DNA of 64,000 nucleotides from Chloroflexota bacterium (GTDB lineage: Bacteria; Chloroflexota; Anaerolineae; Aggregatilineales; Phototrophicaceae), in NCBI GenBank assembly GCA_028875245.1, contig JAPPEU010000019.1, positions 62,001 through 126,000 of the forward strand, in the 5' to 3' direction. This document shows, piece by piece, positions 8,029 through 17,036 of the stretch. The stretch's first letter is position 1; every line of letters starts with the position of its first letter. The notes beneath the pieces were generated by a model. That model was not told where the DNA came from and searched no databases. It saw nothing but the letters and a program-made list of their open reading frames with translations. A program made the translations under genes and the position numbers.

Positions 8029-10107
8029 ATGTTGGGAAAACTGAATTATCCCGTGACGCGCCGCGTCGACGTGGCGGATGACTTTTTCGGCACTTTGGTC
8101 GCAGACCCTTACCGCTGGCTGGAAGAGGCCGACGATCCCGAAGTGCTGGAATGGACGCGGCAGCAGCACGAACTGGCGATGGAAGCGCTGAATGGCTTGC
8201 CCGGGCGCGCTGCGTTTGAAGGTCGGCTGCGCGAGGTATGGGGCTATCCGCAACACGGCATCCCGCGCAAACGCGGCGACAAGCTCTTCTACATGCGCAA
8301 TGATGGCTTGCAGGCGCAGCCCGTCCTCTATGTGCAAGAGGGAGACAAGCCCGAACGCGCCCTGATCGACCCCAACACATTTAGCGAAGACGGCGCCGTG
8401 GCGATATTCGATTGGCAGCCGACGGGCGACGGGCGGCTGGTGATGTACGCCCTCTCGGATGGCGGGCTGGATTGGGTCCACTTTCGCTTTCGCGATGTAG
8501 AAAGCGGCGAAGATCTGGCGGACAAACTGGCCAGGCTGAAGTTCTCGTCGGTGGCCTGGCGCAAAGATGGCTCGGGCTTCTTCTACAGCCGATACACCGA
8601 CGGCGCGCCAGACGAAGGCCCCGAGAATCCAACCGTGTCTTACCAGGTCTACTACCACAAACTTGGGACGCAGCAGGCCGACGACAAACTGATCTATGCT
8701 GATCCGCGGCGCAAAGGCATCCAGTTGGCGGCCGCGGTCAGCTCGGATGATCGTTTTCTCATTCTCGATATCACATGGGAATCGCGGATTGCCAATCGCC
8801 TGTATTACCGACCGATTGACGATGAAGGCGATTTTGTTCGACTCTTTGACGAGCTGGATGCGGAATATCGTTTTATTGGCAACGATGGCGATATCTTTTA
8901 CATCCTGACGACGAATGGCGCGCTGAATTGGCGCGTGGTCGCGGTGGATATCAAGAATCCGGCGAGTGACAATTGGGTGGATGTGGTGCCGGAAAGCGAG
9001 GAAGCCATCGCCGGCGTTTCGATCGTTAATCAGCAGTTTGTGGTTACCGCGATGCGCCTCTCCCGACATGTGATCAAGATCTACCGCAAAGACGGCTCAC
9101 TTGATCGCGAGCTGCTCCCGCCGGGGATGGGCGCTGTGGCCGAGCGCGAGCAGGCCGGCGCTTTTGGCGGGGCTAAAGATGACAAGATGTTCATCGCCTG
9201 GACCTCGTTTTTGCAGCCGACGCAAATACTGCAATATGACTTTGCCACCGGCGATTTGGCGCCTTTTTTCAGCGCGACCGCGCCATCGTTCGATCCCGAG
9301 CAATACGAAACGCGGCAGGCATTCTGCCCGTCTCAAGATGGCGCGAAGGTTCCAATTTTCATCACCTGCAAAAGGGGGTTGGAGCTGAATGGCGACAATC
9401 CGGCCATCATGTATGCCTACGGCGGTTACAGCTTCAGTCAAACGCCGAGTTACCGCGAATGGCTGCCGGTCTGGTTGGAAAACGGCGGGATATTCGTCGT
9501 CGCCAATATCCGCGGCGGAGGCGAATACGGCGAAGCCTGGCACCGCGCCGGCATGTTCGCTGGCAGGCAGAGGACCTACGATGACATTCACGCGGCGGCG
9601 GAATGGCTGATCGAGAACAGATACACCTCGAACCGGAGGCTGGCGATTGAGGGCAGGAGCAATGGTGGCTTGCTGGTGGCCGTCTGCATGCTGCAGCGTC
9701 CCGACTTGTACGGCGCGATTCTCTGCCACGTGCCGACCATTGATATGCTGCGCTTCAAATACTTTACATCCGGGCGCTATTGGACGACCGAATATGGCGA
9801 CGCCGAAAAGAGCAAGGAAGCCTTCGAGTATCTGACCGCCTACGGTCCGCTGCACAACATCAAGGCCGGCCAAGCCTATCCGCCCATCCTGATTCTGACG
9901 GCCGATCATGATGATCGCGTTGTGCCGATGCACTCGAAGAAGCTCGCCGCCGCCTTGCAGCAGGCGGATGAGAGCGACAATGTCATTCTGCTGCGCGTCA
10001 CCACCAGAGCCGGCCACGCGCTGGGTAAAGCGACCTACAAGTTGATCGAAGAACAGGTGGATATCTTTGCTTTTCTCAATCACGTTTTTGATATGGGCGT
10101 GGAATAG
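8029..10107 (+). CDS. Prolyl oligopeptidase (S9A)
   Basis: 692 residues starting at ATG 8029, with GGAAGAGGA at 8013-8021 as ribosome site; a TTG at 8011 is less likely. The N-terminus (LNYPVTRRVDVADDFFG, then VADPYRWLEE) is the classic prolyl oligopeptidase opening. The central part is a seven-blade propeller. The catalytic domain has GGGEYGEAWHRAGM, the nucleophile Ser544 in EGRSNGG, Asp in TADHDDRVVPMHS and His in RAGHALGK. The enzyme cleaves short peptides after proline in the cytoplasm. It follows the DPP-IV-like gene by 77 bases and completes a peptide uptake and breakdown cluster. Confidence 0.95.
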   Translation: MLGKLNYPVTRRVDVADDFFGTLVADPYRWLEEADDPEVLEWTRQQHELAMEALNGLPGRAAFEGRLREVWGYPQHGIPRKRGDKLFYMRNDGLQAQPVLYVQEGDKPERALIDPNTFSEDGAVAIFDWQPTGDGRLVMYALSDGGLDWVHFRFRDVESGEDLADKLARLKFSSVAWRKDGSGFFYSRYTDGAPDEGPENPTVSYQVYYHKLGTQQADDKLIYADPRRKGIQLAAAVSSDDRFLILDITWESRIANRLYYRPIDDEGDFVRLFDELDAEYRFIGNDGDIFYILTTNGALNWRVVAVDIKNPASDNWVDVVPESEEAIAGVSIVNQQFVVTAMRLSRHVIKIYRKDGSLDRELLPPGMGAVAEREQAGAFGGAKDDKMFIAWTSFLQPTQILQYDFATGDLAPFFSATAPSFDPEQYETRQAFCPSQDGAKVPIFITCKRGLELNGDNPAIMYAYGGYSFSQTPSYREWLPVWLENGGIFVVANIRGGGEYGEAWHRAGMFAGRQRTYDDIHAAAEWLIENRYTSNRRLAIEGRSNGGLLVAVCMLQRPDLYGAILCHVPTIDMLRFKYFTSGRYWTTEYGDAEKSKEAFEYLTAYGPLHNIKAGQAYPPILILTADHDDRVVPMHSKKLAAALQQADESDNVILLRVTTRAGHALGKATYKLIEEQVDIFAFLNHVFDMGVE

Positions 10108-10136
10108 AGGGGGTGGGGACTCTTCAAAAGCTCAGG

Positions 10137-10907
10137 TCAGTTTCCTTTTCGCCAGTACCAATACTCGCGTAGATTCTTGTAGGGTACGCTAGAGTCTATG
10201 GCACGAGCCATATCCTTAGTCAAATAGTTTCTCCAGTAGTGATTGAAAATCGGCTCTCCCAGTTTCGCGAATACTCCATCGCCATTGACCAGAGCTTTTA
10301 TGTTCTTGATTGACCCGATATTCTTCGTATTTCCACTACCAAGTTTGTCAGAGGCAATTTTCCATTTTTCGTGCAGCAAAGTTTCAAAGTCATGCGCAAC
10401 GGATTGAATATTCTGCAATTCCTCAAGTTCAAAAATAGACTGCTCATCAATCCGGTCTTTGTTTCGCGAGTATATGATACCTAATACGTAATGATTCTTA
10501 TATTCGTGGTAAGGGAAAGATATGTTTTTGGTCGAGTCTCGTTCTCTAAAATATCCAGTAAATGCTCCTAGTGTTAGTCCGCTCACAGACCTCTTGTTGG
10601 CTCGGTAAGTACTTTTCAAGTCGAAAGCTATCATGTCTCCGCTAGATTCGATGAACGTAACGTCGGGATAGTGGTTCTGATGCTCAGCCAAATGCAGTTC
10701 ATAATCGTAGCGTCGTGCAAACTCTGAGATAAGCGGGAAAAGCATTAGCTCGATCAGTTTCGATATAACTTTGGTGTCAGCGGAGATAGTGTAGATGTTG
10801 CTATATGTATCAATGAATCCCTTTATGACCCAATCTCCGATGTCGTTTGCTAGAGTAGCTTCGATCATCGGCAGGTATTCGCGCATCTGACGTTCAAAAT
10901 CTGACAT
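10137..10907 (-). CDS. Type II restriction endonuclease, EcoRV family
   Basis: 256 residues with extended similarity to R.EcoRV as I recall its sequence. Shared features include DTKVISKLIEL (EcoRV DTKVLSTIFEL), QNHYPDVTF (QNHYPDFTL), FDLKSTY (IDIKTTY), TKNISFPYHEY and LGSGNTKNIGSI (AGSGNTTNIGSI). The PD-(D/E)xK residues are Asp82, Asp96 and Lys98. The recognition-loop residues Gly190-Ser-Gly-Asn-Thr194, which in EcoRV contact GATATC, are conserved, so the same or a very similar target is expected. The gene begins 3 bases after the methyltransferase stop and shares its strand. Base composition is visibly more AT-rich than the flanks, a sign of horizontal transfer. Confidence 0.93.
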   Translation of the reverse strand: MSDFERQMREYLPMIEATLANDIGDWVIKGFIDTYSNIYTISADTKVISKLIELMLFPLISEFARRYDYELHLAEHQNHYPDVTFIESSGDMIAFDLKSTYRANKRSVSGLTLGAFTGYFRERDSTKNISFPYHEYKNHYVLGIIYSRNKDRIDEQSIFELEELQNIQSVAHDFETLLHEKWKIASDKLGSGNTKNIGSIKNIKALVNGDGVFAKLGEPIFNHYWRNYLTKDMARAIDSSVPYKNLREYWYWRKGN

Positions 10908-10910
10908 TGG

Positions 10911-11987
10911 CTACTGACCTATCAAGAGGATCTCATTCGAGACCTTGTTCTTTGAAAGCGCATATTGGTAGTTGCGAAAGCGTTCAACTCGCACATCAGA
11001 TTTGTATCGCGCGAGAAGTCTTATCAATTCCGACTCGGATGGGATTCCATCACTCCTGTACGATACAACTAGAATGCTGTCCGCGTGCCTTTCAAACACA
11101 GTCTCAAATGCCCGGTAAATCCGACGTTTGTCAATCCAGTCGTTTGGTATTCGGATGAGCCGCCGGTGCTTAGATGACATGTCTATCATTTCCAACCATC
11201 GGTCATAATTTGCTAGACCTTCCAGAAAGTGATAAAAGTCTCGAAAATCCACGCCAACGCCCTTACCTGATATATACGGCGGATCAAAATAAACCAAGTC
11301 AAAATTGCCTTCAACACAGTACACATCTACATTTGTCGCCGCGCACGATTTTCCGCTAGAAAAAACTGCCTGATTGGCTTCCGTTACAAAGTGTCTGAAC
11401 CACGCTTCGAAGGGTCGATCCCAACTGGTTTTGTTGCCAAAGGAACGCTTTACATCGGCAGTACGGACATATAGATTCTTTCTATGAAAGAGATTGTAAG
11501 GCCTCTTAATGATGCAGGATTGGGCTAGGGCGAAAAACGCGAGCGATCGCTTATACTTATTCTCAAGTTTATGGATGTTTGTGATTATCTTGTCGAGCCA
11601 CTTGTTTTCCTCCTCCAGAAAGTAGATGTCCGCAAAGGTATCGGCGATTAACGTTGGATAAGATTTGTCGTATGAGTTGAGAATCCATTCAACGTCGTTG
11701 TCCTGCAACATGACATCTGAATTCTCTATAAGCGCCTGTCCAAACCAATAATTGAATTTGAGAGAATCGTTATAAGTTACTTGTTTGAATTCTCGCTTGA
11801 AACGATGTGAGATTGTCCCAGTACCACCGAAGGCATCAAGGCAGGTTTCGAATTCCAGATTTGAGATTTTCTCCCAAATCCAATTGCTTAGTTTCGCCTT
11901 GCTGCCCTGATACCTGGTTTTAGGGAATTTGGTCTGAACCTGTGGAAAGAGCGAGAGTTGGTCAGGCATAAGGCTGGTCTTCGACAT
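10911..11987 (-). CDS. DNA adenine-N6 methyltransferase, D12 (alpha) class, partner of the EcoRV-like nuclease
   Basis: 358 residues from ATG 11987; longer in-frame extension to 12110 would run into the promoter of the divergent gene. Motif X is RYQGSKAKL (25-33), motif I is LDAFGGTG (50-57) and motif IV is DPPY (235-238), the order of alpha-class D12 enzymes. A long target-recognition region lies between motifs I and IV. It should methylate an adenine in the site cut by the adjacent nuclease to protect host DNA. It does not look like a close relative of M.EcoRV (different length and flanking sequence as I recall it). The methyltransferase is first in the operon, which favours protection before restriction. 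AT-rich like its partner. Confidence 0.9.
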   Translation of the reverse strand: MSKTSLMPDQLSLFPQVQTKFPKTRYQGSKAKLSNWIWEKISNLEFETCLDAFGGTGTISHRFKREFKQVTYNDSLKFNYWFGQALIENSDVMLQDNDVEWILNSYDKSYPTLIADTFADIYFLEEENKWLDKIITNIHKLENKYKRSLAFFALAQSCIIKRPYNLFHRKNLYVRTADVKRSFGNKTSWDRPFEAWFRHFVTEANQAVFSSGKSCAATNVDVYCVEGNFDLVYFDPPYISGKGVGVDFRDFYHFLEGLANYDRWLEMIDMSSKHRRLIRIPNDWIDKRRIYRAFETVFERHADSILVVSYRSDGIPSESELIRLLARYKSDVRVERFRNYQYALSKNKVSNEILLIGQ

Positions 11988-12066
11988 CGCTTGAGAACGA
12001 TACAAGTATAGCAACAAGTCACAATTTCTCGCAGTTGCACGTGCGATTCTCGTCTTCGCCTCCACG

Positions 12067-12095
12067 TTGTCAGGGCGGGGCATATCTTCTATACT
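12067..12095 (+). promoter_or_regulatory. Sigma70-like promoter for the PhyH gene
   Basis: TTGTCA at 12067-12072 and TATACT at 12090-12095 with a 17-base spacer, 33 bases before the ATG at 12128. The position, between divergent genes, supports it. Confidence 0.6.
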
Positions 12096-12127
12096 CTGCT
12101 CCAAATTCACGTGAGGGGCGCCGAATT

Positions 12128-12985
12128 ATGTTAACAGCGGAAGAGGTCGACTTTTATCACGAGAACGGCTATATCGTGGTCGAGGATGTGCTCAGTGATG
12201 AGGAACTGGCGGCGCTGCGGCGCGTCACCGACGAATTCGTCGAGCGCTCGCGCGGGATCAGCCAGAGCGACGATGTCTTCGACCTGGAGTCAAACCACAG
12301 CGCTGAGCGGCCGCGTCTGCGGCGCATCAAAAATCCCATCATGCAGCATGAAGTGTACGATCAAATCTTCCGGCATGATGGCATCCTGGACATCGTCGAG
12401 CAGCTCATCGGTCCCGGCCTCCGGCGCAACACGACCAAGCTGAACATGAAAGAGCCCGACCATGGCAGCGCGGTGGAATGGCATCAGGATTGGGCTTTCT
12501 ATCCGCACACCAATGACGATGTTTTGGCGGTCGGCGTATGCCTGGACGACATGACCGAAGAGAACGGCTGCATGTTGATGGCGCCCGGTTCACACAAAGG
12601 CAAGCTGTACAGCCATCATGAGAACGGCGTCTTCGTCGGCGCGGTGAGCGAGCCGGGTTTCCAACCGGGGGAGACGGCCAAGTGCCTGGTCAAGGCGGGC
12701 GGCATCACCATCCATCACGCCCGCACGCTGCACGCCTCGACGCCCAATCACTCGGCGAACCCGCGACGTCTGCTGCTCTTTGAATACTGCTCGCTTGATT
12801 CCTGGCCGCTGATGAATGGGCCGACCTTTGAAGAATACAGCGCCACCGTCGTGCGCGGCGAGCCGGGTGTAGCGCCCCGGCAAGAGGCGGTGCCGGTGAT
12901 CATCCCCTTGCCCAAGCCGGAAAATGCCGGCTCCATCTTCGAGATTCAGGAGTCCCTGAAGAACAGGGAGATGGCGAGGCGATAA
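12128..12985 (+). CDS. Phytanoyl-CoA dioxygenase (PhyH) family protein
   Basis: 285 residues from ATG 12128, which has GAGGGG at 12113-12118 at good spacing; the frame is open further upstream but that would cross the promoter. The opening LTAEEVDFYHENGYIVVEDVLSD, shown here by EEVDFYHENGYIVVEDVL, is the standard PhyH start. The iron ligands appear as His-x-Asp in EWHQDWAFYPH and a distal His in ITIHHARTLHAS, followed by an Arg (PRRLL) that would bind 2-oxoglutarate. PhyH proteins are Fe(II)/2-oxoglutarate oxygenases acting on varied small molecules. The substrate is unknown. Confidence 0.9.
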   Translation: MLTAEEVDFYHENGYIVVEDVLSDEELAALRRVTDEFVERSRGISQSDDVFDLESNHSAERPRLRRIKNPIMQHEVYDQIFRHDGILDIVEQLIGPGLRRNTTKLNMKEPDHGSAVEWHQDWAFYPHTNDDVLAVGVCLDDMTEENGCMLMAPGSHKGKLYSHHENGVFVGAVSEPGFQPGETAKCLVKAGGITIHHARTLHASTPNHSANPRRLLLFEYCSLDSWPLMNGPTFEEYSATVVRGEPGVAPRQEAVPVIIPLPKPENAGSIFEIQESLKNREMARR

Positions 12986-13039
12986 CCCCGCCGAGCCGCT
13001 CGCCAGCTCCGGCGGCGAACGTAAACTGAGCCCGCCTCC

Positions 13040-16000
13040 ATGTCGCCGTTTCTCCGTCACAAGCTGCGCGCCGCCTTGCGCATTGGCGCTTTCCTGGCGG
13101 GCATGACCTGCCTCTGTCTGGTCGCGATCCAGCCATTTGCGCGTAATCAGATGCCGTATTCGGCCGATGGCCTGCTGCAGCTGTATCGCAGCGCCGCCCT
13201 CGAGCATTCGCTGCGCGTCGATCACCCGTTTTGGCCGCGTTTCTCATCCGGGCTCGTCCACGGCTATGGCGCGCCCCTTTTCAATTATTTTCCGCCGCTG
13301 GCTTATTTTCCGGCCGTTCTCGCCCATCATCTGGGTTTGAGCTTCCTCAGCGGCTGGCTGTTGACGATGAGCTTGTACACCGTCATGGCGGGGGCGGGCA
13401 TGTATCTGCTGGGGCAGCTATGGACGCGTTCCGCTTTGGGCGGCTGGATGGCCGCGGCCGCTTATGTTTATTCGCCTTATTGGCTGTTTGACAGCCTGGC
13501 GCGGGGCGCGACCGCCGAGTTAGCGGCTTTGGCGGCGCTGCCTTTCGCCTTTTATGGGCTGACGCGCCTGGCATTCAGCGGTCGTCGGCGGGACTTTTAC
13601 TGCGCGCTGGTCGCCTTCACGCTCTTTATTCCCTTGCACACGGTGGTCACGCTGCATGGCACGGCGCTCTTGGCGCTCTACTGCCTCTTCTTGGTCTGGC
13701 GCGCCCCCGAAAGACGAGCGGCATGCATTCGCCTCGCGCTGGCGGCGGCGCTCAGCCTGCTCTTGACCGCCTTTTATTGGCTGCCGGCCTTGGCGGAACG
13801 CGACGCCATCAAGCTGCCGCTAATCGCCGAGCAGTTGGGCCATATTGATGTCACGCGCCATCTGCGTCCGCTCGCGGAAGTCCTCGCCCCGCCGCAAACC
13901 GCCGACCCAAGTCAGCAGAATCAAGCGCTGCCCATCAGTCTCGGTTGGCCCCAACTGATCCTGGCGGCGATTGGCACAGCGTTCAGCTGGCGCGCTCGAT
14001 ACCGCGGATATCGCTCGCTCATGCTCCTGTCCTGGCTCGCCATCGCCTTTTTCATATTTCTCAATACGGGGCCCTCAGCCTGGTTATGGCGGAACATTCC
14101 GCTAATCGGCTTTACGCAGTTTCCCTGGCGGACGCTGGGCTTGGCCAGTCTGTTGCTCGCGCTGATGGCTGCGGTGGGCGCGCGGCTGCTCTGGCTCAGC
14201 CTGGGCGGCGGGAAACTCTCAATGGCTGCCGTCGGCGCATTTGCCTTGGCGCTGCTGCTCTATGGGCTGCCCTGGACTTATACGCTGTATCTTGACGATG
14301 TCGCTCTGCGGGACATCCGCGAGGTGCTGCGCTTCGAGCGCGAGGGCGGTCAACTGGCGCTGTCCTCCTATGCCGAGTATTTGCCGGTCATCGCCGATGC
14401 GGGTCAGCTCGACGCGAACAAATTGCTGCCGCGCTTCGACGATAGGGATAGTATTGCGCGCCTCCTTCCTTCGGAGACATTGGACATCATTGCTCAAGAG
14501 TGGCGCGGCACGTCCGCGGCGCTGCGCCTGGCGTCGGTGGAAGCGCAGACGCTTATATTCGACTGGTTGTATACGCCGGGCTGGGCGGCTTATCTGGACG
14601 GGCGGCCGATCGATCTGTTTCCGGCCGCGCCGGCTGGATTGCTTGCGCTGGAGATTCCAGCGGGCGAATTCGATTTGCGCGTGACGCTTGAGCCGACGGC
14701 GGCGCAGCGGCTGGCCCATGTGTTGAGCGGGCTTGGCCTGGCCGCTGCCATCGCGCTCCTGCTGCTCTGGCGCAGGCTGGCATTCGACTCGGATTTGCCG
14801 CCGCCATCACTTGAGCCCGAGCCGACCTGGCTGGTCGCCGTTGCGCTGGCGGGCGTCTTTGCCCTCCTGCTGAAATCGGCCGCGCTGGATGCAGCGAACA
14901 CGCCTTTGAAGCGCGCTCGCTTCGGAACCGTTGAACAATCGGCGTCGGTCGCGAACTTCGGCGACCGGATCGACTTGCTCGCCTTTGAATTGCCGGGCGC
15001 CGAAAGCGGCGGGCCGGTTCTGATCTTCAAGCTCTATTGGCGCTTGCGTGGCGCCCCCCTAGAACGCGATTACGCAAGCATCATTCGCATGCGGGATTCT
15101 CAAGGCCTGGTCCTGGCGGAAGCGAGTTCCTTCGCGCCGGGCGGCCTGGCGACGAGCAACTGGCTGCCGGGCGCCTACATTGAAGACCTGATAATGCTTG
15201 AGGCGCCGTCCTTTACGCCACGGTCGCCACAGCCATACGCTTTCGATGTCGGCTTGTACGATGTTGAATCGCTGCGCGCCTTGAGCCTGATGAATGCGGC
15301 GGGCGACCCACATGATGTGAAATTCCCGCTCGGGGCGTTCCCGCTCCGCTGGAGCAATGAAGCGGTCGACGCGCCACCCATGCGGGCTGCCGATGAGGCG
15401 GACCTGGCGCTGCTGGTTGCGGCGCCTGCTTTGCCGCCTTCAGCGACCGCTGGCGACAGTCTGCAATTCAGTTGGGTCTGGCAGAAGCTGGAGGAGAGCG
15501 CTGGGGAGGCGCTGGCGCAAGTGATCTGGCTCGATGAAGCCGGCGCTGAAGCCGCCGCCGCGGACGCGTTGCCACTGGTCTTCGGTTATGACTTTGCCGA
15601 GTGGCGCATCGGCGAAGTGAATCGCGGTCATCACCGCCTGATTGTGCCGCCGACCCTGCCAGCCGGCGCCTACCGCCTGGGCATTCGTCCGCCGGGCGAA
15701 AGTGGCGGGCGGCAGGCAGCCATCGCGCATCTTGAACAAGCCATGACCGTCGCCGTCCCCCCGCGTGATTTCCGCGCGCCCGTGCTTGCTTATGAATCAG
15801 GGGCGGAGTGGGGCAACGGCATCATCCTGCATGGCTACGATTTGCGGGCGAGTGGCGACATTGTCCTGGTCTGGGGCGTCAAGCGGCGCCAGAAGGAGAG
15901 CCTGCGTCTCTTCCTGCACGCCCTGGACGGCGAAGGCAAGATCGCCGCGCAGTGGGATGGCGTTCCGGTTGATTGGACGCGGCCGACGACCGGCTGGCTC

Positions 16001-16153
16001 GAGGGCGAATACGTGAGCACGGCGCACCGCTTTTCCCTCTCCCCGGGCGAATATCGCCTGCGCATGGGTTGGTACGGGCCGGCGACGGGAGAACGGATCA
16101 GCGTGGCGGGGTCTGACGCGCTGGAAATCGAGCCCATGTTTGTGATCGAGTAA
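13040..16153 (+). CDS. Large multi-pass membrane protein, YfhO/PMT-like
   Basis: 1037 residues. About the first 410 residues contain a dozen hydrophobic helices with a first extracytoplasmic loop (GYGAPLFNYFPPLAYFP) reminiscent of membrane glycosyltransferase-fold proteins and of the 6-pyruvoyl-tetrahydropterin-synthase-related membrane family common in Chloroflexota. A soluble section (about 420-555) follows, then two more helices (about 560-620) and a soluble C-terminal region of about 400 residues rich in beta-type sequence. It may transfer sugars from lipid carriers in the cell envelope, but no catalytic motif is certain. It begins 54 bases after the PhyH gene. Confidence 0.65.
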   Translation: MSPFLRHKLRAALRIGAFLAGMTCLCLVAIQPFARNQMPYSADGLLQLYRSAALEHSLRVDHPFWPRFSSGLVHGYGAPLFNYFPPLAYFPAVLAHHLGLSFLSGWLLTMSLYTVMAGAGMYLLGQLWTRSALGGWMAAAAYVYSPYWLFDSLARGATAELAALAALPFAFYGLTRLAFSGRRRDFYCALVAFTLFIPLHTVVTLHGTALLALYCLFLVWRAPERRAACIRLALAAALSLLLTAFYWLPALAERDAIKLPLIAEQLGHIDVTRHLRPLAEVLAPPQTADPSQQNQALPISLGWPQLILAAIGTAFSWRARYRGYRSLMLLSWLAIAFFIFLNTGPSAWLWRNIPLIGFTQFPWRTLGLASLLLALMAAVGARLLWLSLGGGKLSMAAVGAFALALLLYGLPWTYTLYLDDVALRDIREVLRFEREGGQLALSSYAEYLPVIADAGQLDANKLLPRFDDRDSIARLLPSETLDIIAQEWRGTSAALRLASVEAQTLIFDWLYTPGWAAYLDGRPIDLFPAAPAGLLALEIPAGEFDLRVTLEPTAAQRLAHVLSGLGLAAAIALLLLWRRLAFDSDLPPPSLEPEPTWLVAVALAGVFALLLKSAALDAANTPLKRARFGTVEQSASVANFGDRIDLLAFELPGAESGGPVLIFKLYWRLRGAPLERDYASIIRMRDSQGLVLAEASSFAPGGLATSNWLPGAYIEDLIMLEAPSFTPRSPQPYAFDVGLYDVESLRALSLMNAAGDPHDVKFPLGAFPLRWSNEAVDAPPMRAADEADLALLVAAPALPPSATAGDSLQFSWVWQKLEESAGEALAQVIWLDEAGAEAAAADALPLVFGYDFAEWRIGEVNRGHHRLIVPPTLPAGAYRLGIRPPGESGGRQAAIAHLEQAMTVAVPPRDFRAPVLAYESGAEWGNGIILHGYDLRASGDIVLVWGVKRRQKESLRLFLHALDGEGKIAAQWDGVPVDWTRPTTGWLEGEYVSTAHRFSLSPGEYRLRMGWYGPATGERISVAGSDALEIEPMFVIE

Positions 16154-16424
16154 TGCCCTTTGCCAGATCGGTTTTGCCGCCGGCAAAATCAATTTTGGCG
16201 GACGATTCGCAGAGCCGCCCCCACATGGCTCCAAAATAAGGCGAAGGCGAAAAGCCGGTAGACGCTAACCCAAGATCTAGGTTGTCCGAAGGCGGGATTG
16301 TTGGTTACCATAGCCAAAATTCAGCGCTCTCGCATACCTGCTGAATGGGCGTTTCGCTGAGTCAGGCGCGAAATCATGCAAGTTTGTTGCCAGCATCTTC
16401 TGTTCATTTGATGAGAGATGTCGC

Positions 16425-16817
16425 ATGAGTATCATTTTGAGAAGTTTCCGCACTTGGTGGCAGCGGCCGCGCAATATCAGCGAGCGTTCTGAACATCGGC
16501 AGGTCTCTTTCTTGGAGTTGTTTTATGATCTCGTGTATGTGGTTTTGATTGCCGAATTGACCCACGCGCTCGCCGCTCATATTGATTTGCAGCATATCGC
16601 GGAATTCTCTTTTCTGTTCATTATTACCTGGTGGGCTTGGTTAAACGGGACGGCTTATCATGATCTTCATGGCAACAATGACATCCGCACCCGCGCATTC
16701 ACCTTTCTGCAAATGTTCACCGTAGCGGCGATGGCGGTGTTCGCTCATGACGCGCTGGGCGAGACTTCTTCGGGATTTGCTTTATCGTATGCCGGCTTTC
16801 AACTCATCTTAACTTTT
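16425..16817 (+). pseudogene. ltrA-like gene, 5' part (interrupted by the IS)
   Basis: The first 131 codons of a low-temperature-requirement A family membrane protein: SFLELFYDLVYVVLIAELTHAL, recognisable by FLELFYDLVYVV, then FSFLFIITWWAWLNGTAYHD. The frame runs into the insertion element after LILTF and stops 21 bases inside it. Joining 16817 to 19363 restores an uninterrupted frame (LILTF then LWWRTGVHDP) of about 404 residues. LtrA proteins are multi-pass membrane proteins of unknown biochemical role. Confidence 0.93.
16810..16817 (+). repeat. 8-bp target-site duplication, left copy
   Basis: TAACTTTT immediately outside the left end of the IS; the same 8 bases occur at 19355-19362 immediately outside the right end. 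Confidence 0.95.
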
Positions 16818-16853
16818 GGCGATTATATCGCAAACTAAACAGGCGCTTGAAAA

Positions 16854-17036
16854 TCACCTGCGCTTCTGCGGCTTGTCTGCATCCTTGAGGTACTGCCACT
16901 CGAAGCCCGGCTTGTTGGGATTCAGCTTAAATGCCGCCTTAGCTACATCCGCAGGGTCAGCGTCTATCAGATCGGGAAACTGGAGCGGCGGACGACCTAC
17001 CGGCCGCTTCGACTTAGGCTTCTTGCCTTCGCTCAT
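16854..17036 (-). CDS. 60-residue basic protein with AT-hook-like motif (IS passenger)
   Basis: A very basic small protein beginning MSEGKKPKSKRPVGRPPLQ; KRPVGRPP resembles the AT-hook DNA minor-groove motif. The rest (DADPADVAKAAFKLNPNKPG) has no known domain I can name. Its ATG overlaps the stop of the methyltransferase in an ATGA arrangement (17033-17036), so translation is probably coupled. The end lies only 12 bases inside the left inverted repeat. Role unknown; DNA binding is inferred from the motif. Confidence 0.7.
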   Translation of the reverse strand: MSEGKKPKSKRPVGRPPLQFPDLIDADPADVAKAAFKLNPNKPGFEWQYLKDADKPQKRR

